From: Primulina eburnea
Taxonomy: Eukaryota > Streptophyta > Magnoliopsida > Lamiales > Gesneriaceae
DNA length: 64,000 bases
Reading direction: 5' to 3'
Assembly: GCF_022965805.1 (NCBI RefSeq)
Contig: NC_133101.1
Span: 44,863,642-44,927,641 of the forward strand
A program made the position numbers and the translations under genes. The notes below the pieces were generated by a model, which searched no databases, was not told the origin of the DNA, and saw only the letters and a list, made by a program, of their open reading frames with translations. This document shows, one piece after another, positions 32,881 through 48,560 of this stretch. How positions within the stretch are numbered: position 1 is the first letter of the stretch; each line of letters begins with the position of its first letter.

Positions 32881-34337
32881 ACGTGCTTCATAAAGAATGA
32901 TGCCACATGTCTTTGGCATGCATGGTATATATATCAAGTCTTCATTCTCCTTCAGAATGGCAGCGAAGAAGAAGAACCGAGGAAGCTCCGTGAAATCCTT
33001 GCGCTTTTGCACTTCTTAGGAATTTGATTGTGCAAGATACGGCCGTCTGATTTTCAATCCGACTTTAGTTTTGTGCTCCTATTGTTAAGGGATTCAAAAG
33101 GATGTAATTTTCTTATGTTCTGGCTTGGTTTGAAATTTGATGTTGGAGAAATCTTGATTTGATTCATATTATGTGTTCTTGAGATTGTAGTAATTGTATA
33201 ACCGAAACCGGATCGAAGAACGGACACCGTATGAAATTGTTATCATTTTCCAGATATGTTTGATTGAGAATATACAGATTTGGTACTGGAATTGTGGTGG
33301 TTGATTGATTCTGAGTTATTGAAATTGGTATCTATTGATCTTGAGTTGCTGGATATATCGAGATTGTGTTGTTATGTCGTCAAAACAGAATTAGATTGAA
33401 TTCTGATCAAATCCGGTATTGATTTGAGTTGTATATTGATGTTGTATATTTCGAAATTCATTGCCTGATTGAGTGTTGACAGTTTCGAATTCAAGATTTC
33501 GACTTCGTCAGATCGACAAAAGTATAAATCAATGTTAAACCGGGAGATACAACTCGAGTAAGAGATAACTTGAGTTTCCCAAAACCACATACTTATTGGT
33601 TATTGCTTTAATACCTTTGTATTCTTTGAATGTATATGCTTATTCTATTGATTTATAGAAAACCAGAGAATAGAAGATAGATATCGAGAAAGAGTCTATG
33701 GTAGAGGTGCCAAGTCACTGTATGTTTGGTTTATGTCGATGTGCTTAGGAGTAGATCGACTCTTATTGTAGAAATTCGATATAATGTACCAAATTCTAGG
33801 AACCGGGATCCCTAGATAAGAGTCGAGTCAGAGATTAAGAGTCTAAGAGTTTGATTTACAATTTATATCGATTCATGTTCCTCATATTGTGATACATGTT
33901 ATTTGATAAATGTTTATGATTTTGTATATGCTTATATAAAATGCTTGTATACGTTGTTTATATTGGGCACTATATTCTCACCGGAGTTATCCGGGTGTTG
34001 TTCTGTTTGTATGTATACATGACAACAGGTGGGACAGGATCATGGTCGAGAAGAGGATGAGAGATCGAGATTAGAGTGGAGATCCGGGTCCAGAAGTAGA
34101 ACTGGTGTTCAATACATGATATGTAGTTGATTAACCCTAGTTTGGTTATGAATTTGTATCGAAAATCTTTTGTACCTTTGGTCAGGTTTTGGATATTAAA
34201 CTTGATCTTTTAAATAAAATAAGATTGGTTATCACATGTTGTAGTTTTTTATACACTTCTGCAATTTTTTTTAAAAAAATTCAACCTAGATTATTTAGTT
34301 GATCCAATTAATCTCAAAGATGATTAAGAAATAAGTT

Positions 34338-34688
34338 TGTTGGGTGCAATAATTGTCCATGCTTGGTAGAGCGATCGAACCGTGGTGATTGTGTTGCTGT
34401 GTGGTTTAAAAGATTTGAGTTGCACCATTACTACTAGCTGTAGCTTTTGGTAAAGCGGCAAGCGCTCGATCCTTTTAATTGGTATCAGTGCGAAGGTCAC
34501 GGGTTCGATTCTTATTGATTGCAAGGAGTGAAATTATTGGGAGGGAGATTGTTGGGTGCAATAATTGTCCCTGCTTGGTAGAGTGATCGAACCGTGGTGT
34601 TTGTGCTGTTTTACGGTTTAAAAGATTTGAGTTGCACCATTACTACTAGTTATAGCTTTTGGTAAAACGGCAAGCGCTCGGTCCTACA
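34338..34688 (+). mobile_element. TRIM-like element in right Gy2 LTR
   Basis: Same 351-bp structure and same position as at 26413: two TGTTGGGTGCAATAATTG repeats, a GGTATCAGTGCGA primer-like site and a purine run, here GGGAGGGAGA. Presence in both LTRs means it was in the template LTR before Gy2 was last copied. Confidence 0.75.
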
Positions 34689-34711
34689 GAATTAACATCA
34701 GGATCCTCACA

Positions 34712-35827
34712 GAGTTACTGAGAATCTAACAAAAAGAAACCGCGACTTTCTGTTAAAATGTCAATTCGAGTGTAGTGGTTGCATGTATTTATGTTTTGTG
34801 AATTTTAAAGTATTATTAATATGTGCATACCACAATTTTAAAGGTCTTTGTTCCTAAAATACCCGAAGACATTGGCATGATCCCGTCAAAAGATTCAATA
34901 ATTTCAAGTGATGATTGTGATATGAGAATATTTCAAGCAATATTTTTTTCCTTATCTGAGATTTTTTCAACAAGATTTTTAATAAGTTCATTAACAAATA
35001 GTGACAAGTGTCGTACTCTTTTGCTTCACCAGATTCTAGTCTCATTGGGCGGGACAAATTCATCGTCAAGAAAACATCAAAGATGAAATATATATTGTTG
35101 TACTATTTTTTTTCTTGGCCAAAATTTTTTCCTTTTGGATTTTACTATTTTAATAAGATTTTAAAGATTTGTGATCAAAATATCATTTTAAAAAAAAAAA
35201 TAGCATTATGGTATTGTATCCTATCTCAGTTATTAATAAAACATTTTTGGGTCATCATATGAGCTCACTTTTTCTCTCTTCTATATAAATTTTATGACAT
35301 TTACTGCATTTAATGTACCTATTTGCTATCAATTTTTACCCGAAAACTATCAAATATTCGTTCTTGTAATTTTTTAAAATATCAATAAGTGTTATTTTCA
35401 AATTTTATGACATTTATTGTATTTAATTTACTTGTTTGCTATCAATTTTCACCCAAAAACTATCAAATATTCGTTATTGTAATTTTTTAAAATATCAATA
35501 TGTGCTATTTCCTAATCGATTTGTATACTAATAAATTGGTCAAACACAATCATATATATATTTATTGTTTATGGAAAAAAAATATATTAAATTTTTTATA
35601 AACTTTAATGCATTTAACTATATTCGGATTCTTCACACTTGACAGGACTTGGACTTATGCGTTATCACACCCTCACAGAGTAAAATGCCAAGACTGAAAC
35701 ACAAATGAACTTAGCAGTTAGCACCCCCATTTAATGGTCGAACCTCGTACAATGGTCAAAGCATTAGAGAGAACTGCTCTTGGTTACTATCTCAATAGCA
35801 GCACAAAGTCCAATCCAAGTAAAAAGA
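34712..35827 (+). repeat. Flanking segment X, copy 2 (likely original)
   Basis: It starts with GAGTT and ends 139 bases short of the guanosine deaminase stop codon, so it is normal 3' flank of that gene. It matches 26787-27904 almost base for base, with small indels in A and T runs. AT-rich; the ORF at 34823-35086 is conserved only because the whole segment was duplicated. Confidence 0.85.
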
Positions 35828-35965
35828 TTCATGATTAATAAATTTCATCATCCCAAAAAATTCAATGTCAGAATCAATTAGGGTTGAATTATTTAGTTCC
35901 AGTTAATAGGGGAAAAGATGTTAAAAATACAACCGGGAAACATCAATGAGATGAGGGGATATTCC

Positions 35966-39133
<3,168 letters not shown>

Positions 39134-39235
39134 CAGATGATTTTAGGGTAACAAATGGAGGAAATTAGGAAAATTGTGGATCCGACGATAACAGGGAATA
39201 TGTGAACAAAGAACGAACAAGCGTGTGTTATTCGA

Positions 39236-39241
39236 TTTATA
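39236..39241 (-). promoter_or_regulatory. Putative TATA box of GSDA
   Basis: The minus strand reads CTATAAATCG, 103 bases before the GSDA start codon, giving room for a leader of about 70 bases. Another weak candidate is TTATATTTA further upstream. Confidence 0.5.
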
Positions 39242-40375
39242 GTTAGCGTACTAGGATTTTGTTGTGTAAATATAAGCACGAATATTCTTTTTTTTCTTTT
39301 TGAATTTTTAATTCTTCTGTTTATTTAAAAAATATAAACATAACTAAATAAATAAATATTATATAATATTTTTATATAACACAACTAATAAAATATATTT
39401 TTAGAGTAAAAAAATAATATTTTAAACATATAAAATTTTAAAAAATTTCGAATACATTACTTGATATTTCATCAAATATAACTTACAAATAATTATACTT
39501 CTACAATAAAAAATAAATCAATTCAGAAATCTATCTCATAAAATTCGCTAATAAGATGGTCGTATTAAATCTTCAATTTTAAGTATCATCATACTGTGAA
39601 TTCATTATAAATAAACAAATTACCATACAAAAAGAGAAAAGATAGTTGAGCAAGCAATAAACCATGGACAAAAACACATTGACCTATTGTTTTTAGGTGG
39701 TTGTTGACAAAAAATACCTACCACAAACTACTTGTTCCCGTCCCTTCCCTATTCCATAAAATAAATATAATTTTTTAAAATAATTTGTTCACTTCTTTCA
39801 CAGGTACAAAAATATATCACATCACATATTTGTGGAACATAAATATTTGAGAAATACAAATTCAATAAATAATTAAATTTAAAAAAAATATCAAAATGAA
39901 AAAAATTGGGTACTTCTATCTTGAGTCTTGATCATTTATGGGTAAAAACTTATGTGAGACAGTCTCACGGATCGTATTTTGTGAGACAGATCTCTTATTC
40001 GAGTTATCTATGAAAAAGTATTACTTTTTATGCTAAGAGTATTACTTTTTATTGTAAATATGGGTAGGGTTGACCTGTCTCACAGATTAAGATCCATGAG
40101 ACGGTCTCATATGAGACTCACTCTCATTTATGATATCTATCATGCTCAGGATCTGATATGATTGATTAAGATAATTTTTTTAAAATATTAAATTAAAATA
40201 ATTATTTATGTAAAATAAATTTGTGATCTATATTAAAAATATGTTTTTTAAAATATCTAGATTTTTGTGATATAAAATACTTATTAAAGTTAAAAAAACA
40301 TAAGAGAGTTGAAAATTACAAAGTCCGTCAAGTTTACCCTCAATTTTTTTTTTAAACATACAGTCAGAGTAGGTG
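39242..40375. other. AT-rich upstream region of GSDA, no gene seen
   Basis: Long A/T runs without a credible coding frame. It includes a short dispersed repeat at 39954-40121 and ends where the LTR of element G starts. Promoter elements of GSDA beyond the TATA box cannot be recognised by eye. Confidence 0.6.
39954..40121. repeat. Short dispersed repeat, copy 2 (MITE-like)
   Basis: One end reads GTGAGACAGTCTCACGGATC. The other end, reversed, reads GTGAGTCTCATATGAGACCG and then TCTCATGGATC, so the termini are imperfect inverted repeats around a core with two TATTACTTTTTAT phrases. It is about 170 bp and non-coding. Related to 24246-24414. Confidence 0.6.
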
Positions 40376-41888
40376 TGTAAGGTCCAGAAAATTCTAAGTA
40401 CGTAACTTGACTGCATCCAATCTAGGGTTTTATTTAAAATATACGTGATATTTTTATGCTTTTCATACATGATTACTGCATGGTTAGGATTTGTTTCATG
40501 ATTTTTGTTAAGTTTCACGCATTGCGGTGTTTAGATGCATTTCGTGCTCGAACGAGAAACGGAGATCGAAGATGTTCAGGAAAATTATTTTTATTGAATA
40601 ATTATTTTTAATTATTAAATATGAGTGTTTTTAAGTAAGATTTTTAAAAATAGGCATTGGTTATGTATTTTTACCTACCACGTTATATTTTTACCGGTAC
40701 ACAAATTTTAACGATTCGAAGGACTTTTTGAGGGTTCAGACAATATTTTCTAAAACGTATCAAAATAAAATATTTTTCGAGAGTGTTATTGAGCTTGTTG
40801 GGTTTGCTTTAATGTTTAAGCTTAGAATTTTTATTTAAACACTACCCTACTCTAACCCTAACCCTAATAGTACCCTAGTAGCCGTCCCTAACCTCCACCA
40901 GCAGCCTCTACTCGAGTCTTCAGCAGAAAACAACAGCTAACCTTCGGCCCCTTCAAGTTTTCAAAGAAAGCTTCTTCCCCGCCAATCCGGTTCACGTCCC
41001 GCGCGTAGATCTTTGAGCTTTTGATCATAAAATGCTAAGGCATGCCATGTATCTTCTTTTCCAAAATTCACGTCGTATTTATGTGCTGATATGTATGCTA
41101 CATATGTATAATGATTGGTCTTGCACGGTTTTTCATTCATGCTTTCGGTTTATTCATAATTCCATGTTGATGCATTCAACTCATGCTTTTCTTGATTTGT
41201 TGTGCAAGAGGGTTGCTGGTCTATGTGCTAGGGTGCTGATCATGTCAAGGGTTAAAGGATTTAGGAGCTGGAGTCACGGATTGGCCGAGTGGAAGGGTAG
41301 CTAGACGTGAATGGTTCGAGTAGGGCTTGTTTTGGTGAGATCGGGGGATGTGAGCGAACCAGCTGTGCAAGGACTGTCCCTAACCATGAACCAGACCCTG
41401 GTGGGTCTGAGACACGGTCTAAGATGGCTCGAACACCGTTGGATTTGGTTAGGAAGCCGATCGTGGGCGTGGACGCTAGGGTAGTCGCTGGTGTGATCTT
41501 TTGGTGACTAGCGAGTGTGTAAGTCTTGTAGCTTGTATGGGGAAGTAAACTCAGGGTAGGTCGGTCCAAGAGGGTCCTAAGGTGGGCTAGGAGGGGTTGG
41601 TTCGAGTCGGTAGGGCCTATGGTCGATAACTTGTAAGTTTAGTGTGCTAGGGTTTGAAGATGCATTGTGCAGAAAATTCCAGCAACCTTTGGTACTTGTT
41701 TCGTGAGTCATGAGTGGTCCAACGGGTGGTTTAGAGGCTGGACGAGTAGATTTAAGTCGTATTTTAAGTTGGGAAAGTTTGGTAAAGTTTCAGGTTGATT
41801 AGGATTAAAACCGGGACCCCGACCCAACTTTGAAAACGAATCGTATAAGTTTTGTAATGAGCTCGACTTTATATCCAAGGAACGCTTA
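40376..41888 (+). mobile_element. LTR of chromovirus G, first part
   Basis: It starts TGTAAGGTCCAGAAAATTC and runs until solo LTR E2 interrupts it. Continuity across E2 is supported by the B LTR: GCTCGA...GGAACGCTTA here and TTATTATG...CTTCGGGTCG at 60749 line up with one unbroken stretch at 13560-13660. The short CCCTAA run at 40855 is part of the LTR. ORFs at 41032-41569 are not genes. Confidence 0.7.
41884..41888. repeat. Target-site duplication GCTTA (left, for E2)
   Basis: GCTTA precedes TGTAACGCCCG at 41889 and recurs at 60744-60748 directly after GTGTCGTTTCA. This pair brackets 18.9 kb and defines solo LTR E2. Confidence 0.8.
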
Positions 41889-42089
41889 TGTAACGCCCGA
41901 AAACTTGATCACACTAACCACATGCATGCATGAAAAGTTATTTGAATTTATTTAAATGAGTGGGCTAAGAGCATGTTTAAATATTGGAATGATTTAATGA
42001 TATTAGTTGATCGAATGTTATGAATGTTAACTTTCTACAGTCAAATACGCGATGTCACTACAAGAAAATCTTCATTCAACAACACATCA

Positions 42090-43020
42090 ACGACAATAGT
42101 TTTTTATAAAAAGCGTTGTGTTTTGTCTTTTAACAACGGATTCAAGAAAAACCGTTGCCGTAGGCTCAAAAAACCCACTCATAGACAACAGTTTCTTAAA
42201 AACTGTTGTCATTGATATGTCTACGACAACGGTTTTTAAAAACCGTTGTCTATTATCGTGTTTTTTGGTCTACGACAACGGTTTTTAATAACCGTTGTCT
42301 ATTAGCGTGTTTTTTTTGGGCTACGACAACGGTTTTTAATAACCGTTGTCTATTAGCTTGTTTTTTTTGGGCTACGACAAAAAAAAAAAAACCGCTAATA
42401 GACAACGGTTTTTAAAAACCGTTGTCGTAGGCCTAAAAGGACACGCTAATAGACAACGGTTTTTAAAAACCGTTGTCGTAGAACGTTTACGACAACGGTT
42501 TCATGAACCGTTGTCTATTAGCGTGTATTTTTGGACAATCGACAACGGTTTTAGAAAACACAACGTTAATGAGCGACGGTTTTATGACAAAACACAACGT
42601 TAATTAGCGACGGTTAAAAAAAACCGTCGCTAATACTAGCGACGGTTTTATATTTACCGTCGCTAAATTCCTATTCGCGACGGTTCTATTTGCTACCGTA
42701 GCTTTTACAACCGTCGCTATATTGAATATAGCGACATTATACAATATACCGTCGCTAATATTAGCGAGAGTTTAGCCAAAACCCATCGCAAAATTCAAAA
42801 ATTCGATCCCGTCTGATTCTCCCTCCATTTTTAGCGACAGTTTGATATATACCGTCGCTACATTCATATTGGCGACGGTTTAATCAAGAACCGTTGCTAC
42901 TATTTGCGACCGTATCATGTACAACCGTCGCTATATTGAATATAGCGACGATACGCAAACTCCCGTTGCTAAAATTAACGACGGTTTAGCAAACACCCGT
43001 CGCAAATTTAAAAAATTCGA
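42090..43020. repeat. Left palindromic array of the CACTA element
   Basis: From 42090 to 42600 the repeat is ACAACGGTTTTT followed by its inverse AAAAACCGTTGT, six or more times, some forming near-perfect 26-bp palindromes (42222, 42400, 42454). From 42600 to 43020 it changes to GCGACGGTTT with inverse CCGTCGC. Overlapping ORFs at 42024-42603 only translate the repeats. Confidence 0.88.
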
Positions 43021-43067
43021 TCCCGCCTACTTCTCCCTCCATTTTCTTCCACTTCACTTCACCAAAC

Positions 43068-43286
43068 TTAAAATTTTTCTCATTTACACGATTTTACAAC
43101 TTCATAACACTTAAAATTTTTATCTCTAACACAATTTTATCACTTCACAATACTTAAAATTTTTATCTCTTACACGATTTTTTTACCATTTCAAAACAAT
43201 TAAAATTTTATCTTTTACACGATTTTATCACTTTACGACACTTAAAGTTTTTATCTCTTACAAGATTGTACCAATTCACAACAAAG
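43068..43286. repeat. 43-bp tandem array in the CACTA core
   Basis: Five units begin with TTAAAATTTTTATCTCT or a close variant, followed by a TACACGATTTTA-like phrase and an ACTTCACAA-like phrase. Period is 42-46 bp. It separates the left and right palindromic arrays. Confidence 0.8.
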
Positions 43287-43329
43287 ATTTATAAAATTCT
43301 TAATTTTTTTTATTTTACCTAAAATATTA

Positions 43330-43740
43330 ACGACGGACCTGTAAAACGTCGCAAAATATCGACGGTATTTGCACATGAATACTGTCGCTACATTTAGCGA
43401 CGGGTTTCTGAGGAATTCCGTCTCAACTGTAATTTGCGACGGTGTTGTAAAACCGTCGCAACAAATATTTGCGACGGTTTTTACAAACCGTCGCAACATG
43501 CAGCTACGACAACGGTTTTCATTTGCGACGGTTTTCAATGTCGTCGCAAATTTTAATAGCATTTTTATACTACCGATGTAGTTGGTATAAAAGACATCGG
43601 TTTTAAACCCTTGCAAAATCGTTGTCGTTGGTAGAAAATACAACGGTTTGACACCGTTGCAAAACCGTTGTCGTTGAAGACACTTTCAACAACACCCTCA
43701 GTTACAACAGTCGAAAATGGCCTACGACAACGGATTTTTG
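43330..43740. repeat. Right palindromic array of the CACTA element
   Basis: GCGACGG/CCGTCGC modules (43380-43550) are followed by ACAACGG/CCGTTGT modules near the terminus (43510-43735). The order is thus mirrored with respect to the left end. Confidence 0.85.
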
Positions 43741-43756
43741 GCGTTTTTGTTGTACA

Positions 43757-45538
43757 TGTACTGGCAAAAGGCGAGAGAACCGGGGACAATTTTGATAATG
43801 TTTCTATTTTTAGAAACTTGGGGCTTAGTAATTCAAATTAGGAAAGCGACAAATTTATTTATAGTAAGGTACAAACTTAATCGGTAGAAAAATTTCTCGA
43901 GAAAATAAGAAGTTTCGGGTTTACGAAACTAGAAAAGAGTGGCACCAAAAATTTTTAAATATTGTTGGGACTTTTTAGTGGATTAAATATGTATTTAATT
44001 AACAACTTAATTGCCTAGTTTGTTGGTGGTTAATTAATTCATTATAAGACCCATTATGAATAATTAATCATAATTAACAACTTAATGGTTTATTTAAATA
44101 AAACCTACCCAACCCCCTCCCCATAACTCACGTCTCTCACACCACCAGCACGCACAAACACACACTAGAGTCCTAGGGGTGGCTGTAACCTAGAGGAAGC
44201 AAGGGAAGGAAAGTTTCGCGTCCCGTTCATCTCTCGTCGCGTCGTCTCTCGTATCTAGTAATAAATAAGGATCAAGGCATGTTTTCAATCCCATTTTCAA
44301 GCACATCCAATTCGTAATATTGCATGAATCTGATTTTTGTGTGAAAAACTTGTAAGGATTATGGTTTTAAGTTTTCTACACGTGTATCTCATGATTCCAT
44401 AAAAGATTGTTGAAGTTTATTGAAAAGTGTTGAGGGAAGGATGAAAACCAAGGTAAATGAGGGCTGGTATAGATTTTTAAGAGGAGGTTTGAAGGGATAA
44501 AAGTCACAACGGAAAGTCGCAAGGGGGCTGTCCAACCCTGCACGCAAAACGCGTGCAGGCCGTGAAGGGGAAGGGTGCGGCTTTGGTGTTCCTACGGCCA
44601 TGGTGGCTGCATGGGACCCTAGCCATGGTATGGAGGTATGGTTTAGAGTCCTAGGAAGGTCTAGGATAGGTCTGGTTAAGGCTTGGATGGGCTGGTTTAG
44701 TGCTGGAACCGAAACTCCAAAATTTGCACTCGTTGGGGCTGTTTTGGTGTGTCACGGTTCTATGGGCTAAAGAAATTTGTAAAGGGCTGGTCCAGGGGCT
44801 AGGGATGTGCATTAGGGTCCTGGTGAGAGTCTAGGGGAGAGCCAAGAGTCGAAAAAAAAGGGGCTAGGATAGCTGTTGGACGTGAGAGAACAGCTGTTGC
44901 GCAAGAGATGCGCGCGGAAAGCTGTTGTTGCGAGTGGTATAGGGTGTGAGGCCTCGGGTTTGTGTTGGAAAGTTCCTATTCATGGTCTTAATTCATATCT
45001 AAGTAAGGGGTCTAGGGCCTGGTTCAAGATCGTTTCGAGCCGTTGTCTGTTCGGGATCGTAAATTGTCCGAACGTGTCAAAATAAAAGCAAAGTGAGCCT
45101 AGGTTAAATTCTAAATCCTTGTTTCGGTTTTGGCATGGCTTTTGGGACTTCCAGCAACTTATGTTGCATCTCAGGATGTTAATAAAGGTCTGGTCTTGGG
45201 TTGGTTCGAGTCGGGAGTGTAGTTTGGTCATTTGTTTTACCGAAAACGCGAAAACGGTGGTAAACGATCCATCCGGTAAGCGAATTGAGTCGTTTTTGAA
45301 ACGTAGGAACTAAGATTAAATTTCCAGCAAGCTACTTGATATTTTTGGGTATTTTTAAAGTTTTAAAATCGAGTTTTCTCCTTGAGTCAAAGCCTAGGGT
45401 CGTCCGGATACGTATAGGGTTGAAACGTGTGCGGTCGGTTCGAGGAAAGTCGAGGGTGGTTTGCAACTTCCTGAAACAATTCCAAATCATTTTAAATGTT
45501 ATTTTTAGAAGTTTTAAAGTATATGCATGATGTATGCT
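43757..45538 (+). mobile_element. E2 LTR, middle part
   Basis: LTR DNA between the CACTA element and D2. It holds an AT-rich segment (GACCCATTATGAATAATTAA near 44050) and GC-richer DNA with GGCTGG-type phrases. ORFs at 44389-45530 are on both strands with no recognisable domain. The five bases ATGCT at 45534-45538 are the duplicated target of D2. Confidence 0.65.
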
Positions 45539-48500
45539 TTTAAAGGCCCGTATTTCGTATTTGTAAATTTGCGGAATTATTTAAAATTTTATCTTTAAAT
45601 AAATAAAATGCATCATTCATAAAATAAATTGATAAATGGATTTAACTTTAAAATAACAGTGGAAATAAATATTGTGTTTCAAAACAACAACTTAAAAATC
45701 ATTCGACATATTAAAACTGAGTTTTATTATAAAATAGTGAATAAACTGAAACATGAGGTCCTTGGGTTCCTACTACTGCTGACCCAAGCTAGCTCACTAG
45801 TCTCCGCCCTCAGTCTCGACCTCATCAGTATCTACAACAATCAAGTCTAGTGAGTCTAAAGACTCAACATGCATATATCGTGAATAGCAAGTAATTATAT
45901 CATAAAATTTCGTGTAACGTAAAATATCTTATCGTAAGGCGTAAGGTAAAATTTTTGTCATGAGTAATTATAAAGACGTGCATAACTGAAAATTCATACG
46001 TAAAAGATTTGCGCGATAGAGCTCTGTCATAAAATATCATACTGAGATTTTTCTGGTAGAGATAATGTTTCTACTTAAGTGGCCCGTAACATAACATGAA
46101 CGTCTGATCAGACTAAACCAAAGTATACTGAGCGGTATAGATCACCACAGCCCTTGGACTGGATGTCCGTACCCATACATGAACCGGTCGTAAGTCACCG
46201 GGTAGAGATCTCATAAGCGTGAGGTGGCCACAAGACATATCACATATATCTCAAAAATAAATATTTTATATTTTATGCATGTAATATAATTTATAACCCT
46301 GTTTTTACCGAATGAGTTGGATCGTTCCCAGGCTCACTGCGACCTAATTCTAACATGAGAAACATGCAAATAGTTTCAACTTGACCAACACTTCATAACC
46401 GAACTAAAAACAAGACAATTACGCCCAACAACTTAGTATCCAACCATGGCTTCGTACCAACCTGAACCAACATTGAACCATCATTTAGCCATGATTAAAA
46501 TACACCTAAAATGATAGAAAATATATCCCTAGGGCTGTAGTACACGAAAAATGTGAATGGATGCCAAAATCATGAAATGCTCTTTCGAGAGTCATTTTGG
46601 CACATTGCACCGTAAATTCTCGTACGACTTCTAAACTTAACCAATTCACAAACGGACAAAACCATGGCCTTCCTAACTCATTGTGGTACGGTCCAGTCGA
46701 AGGGCATGGGCTAAAAGCCAACCAAGAACTCAAAACTGTCTCCTGAACCACAACAAGGCTGTTGTCAAATTTCAGTGGCAGCAGATGTGCTTGCGTTGCT
46801 TTGTTTACAAGGCTAATAGCCATTGGGCCTTGAACCACCAACCACAGCCTCTTTCTAACATCCTAAGGTGTGGCCTGAACCATGGTTAAGGGCCCTAGGC
46901 CAAACACAATCCAAGCAAACACCTAAGACAACACAAAGCTCCACCCGAGAACACCATGTGCTGTACCGTGGGGGGTGTTGCTTCATCTTGCTGTCCTATA
47001 TCATTCCAGTGGCCATATGACTGACCATGGCTTGATCTAAACATCATGAGGTATTGTTTGAACGATGGATAAGGGCTAGAAGCCAACCAAGATCCACCCA
47101 ACACCGAGAAGCTGAAGCTTCACTCACACAGGAAATGAAAAATCGAAGGGGCACTTGTGTTGTTGCTTTGAAATTTTGATGGATCAGTGAACCAAGCCTT
47201 GAAAAGCCATCTTGGTCACATAATAGACATGCTAAGGGAAGGTTCCATCATGGTTACAGGCCTTGGACCAACCATGCTTCGAACGATCACCTTAGACAAC
47301 CAACAATCCAAAAACGAGACTCAAAATGGCAACTATGGAAGAGTTGATGTCAAATCCCTTTCCTGTGTGCATGGGCTGAATCCAATGAACCAACATGACC
47401 CTAACACACTCCAGTACATGCCTAGATGCAGCTTGGAACGCCTGGAACCGAGCCAATCTCCGGAAATCACAAAACAAGCCAAACCGTGAAGCATGAAGAA
47501 AAACGGCCGAGAAGGCCTGTGCAATATTTTCTGAAATGTTGCTGTCAATTTCGTTTATTTCATGAATTCAGAACATATAATGGTTTAAAAAATATATATA
47601 AGACTTGATTGAAGAGAAAAGAAACCATATATACATGCCTGAAATTTTTGTTTAAGAAGAAAACAAACACTACGACGAACACGGCGCGACGGAGACAGAG
47701 TTTCTTCTCTCTTGTTTTCTTGTTGATGGTTCACGATTCTTGCTGCTGGTTGTCTTCTGAAATTTCGAATGAGAGGGTGAAGGAGTGCTAGGGAATGAAG
47801 GTGGGGGCTACTAGGATTGACAAATGAGTCTAGAAATGTATTAAGGTGGGGTTACAAATTAAGGAATGAAATGGCACAAGGATTGATTCTCTACCATTCT
47901 TGTTGTTCGAAAATAAGGAATAGGTAGGCTAATTTAGTGGTTTAATTAAGTGCAATAAAAGTGCTTAATTATTAATTGTTGGTGATTTAAAATGAAGGAA
48001 TTATCATACCAAGAAAGGATAAGGAAATGTTGCAATAATGGAGAGTTGCCAAACATATAGGGATTGATCTAGGAGGGGCCGAAATTTTCTAATGAAATGA
48101 AGACAAAATATTGCTTAAATCTTGTATTTTAAATTCTTAAAGTCTTAGATATCCATTATGTATTTTACTAATTTAATAAATTATATTAGGATAATCATTT
48201 CTTGAATGGCATGACTTGATCTTAAAATAATTATTAAAATGTTAGGTTATAATATCTTGAATATATTAGGCCTAGATAAATTGATTCCAATTGGCTACAC
48301 ATTTTAATTTAGGCTATTAACTAAATATTGGACATGAGAGAATCAATTAATAACTTAAGTCTAATTAATTAAATAAAATCTTAAAACACCATTTAACCTT
48401 AAAATAAATTATTCCTTGGCTTAAATTAAATTTAGGAATATTTTCTTATTATTAAATTTTATCTCAATTCTCCAACTCCAATCCGACCACACGTATTTAA

Positions 48501-48560
48501 CCGAAAAGATAAAAACTAAACCTTTGCGTTTTAAAATAAATGATCACGACTTAAAAAATT

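Larger units (their letters stand above)
24595..34711 (+). mobile_element. Chromovirus Gy2 (rearranged, gag 5' end lost)
   Basis: LTRs at 24595-26786 and 32526-34711 flank a partial gag, pol and chromodomain-like tail. The first LTR is not followed by a primer site and gag start. Instead come the target duplication and 1.1 kb of flanking DNA (26787-27904) that recurs after the second LTR. The internal region starts mid-gag at 27905. I read this as a join between a solo-LTR allele and a full-length allele. The polyprotein has many stops and the integrase has lost a catalytic Asp. Confidence 0.85.
32526..34711 (+). mobile_element. Right (3') LTR of Gy2
   Basis: It starts TGTAATGCCCGAG and ends CCTCACA, 2186 bp, preceded by the purine tract and followed by GAGTT. 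It contains its own copy of the TRIM-like element and of the palindrome array. This LTR is attached to the coding region in the normal way, so it is the true 3' LTR. Confidence 0.92.
42056..43756. mobile_element. Non-autonomous CACTA-type element
   Basis: It begins CACTACAAGAAAAT, the classic CACTA terminus. The other end reads GTTTTTGTTGTACA, a decayed inverted form (TACAACAAAAA against TACAAGAAAA). TGT on both sides fits the 3-bp duplication of this superfamily. No transposase is encoded. The outer regions are packed with inverted modules of the type ACAACGG/CCGTTGT and GCGACGG/CCGTCGC. Such subterminal repeats bind the transposase in CACTA elements; that role here is inference. Confidence 0.75.

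Noticed and set aside
40852..40870. Telomere-like CCCTAA repeats
   Set aside because: Only three imperfect units; the plant telomere unit is CCCTAAA, and the run is part of LTR G.
41261..41569. 102-codon ORF in LTR G
   Set aside because: Low-complexity Ser/Thr/Pro composition, no homologue recognised, opposed by another ORF on the plus strand.
42024..42603. Three overlapping ORFs
   Set aside because: They translate the palindromic repeats of the CACTA element in different frames.
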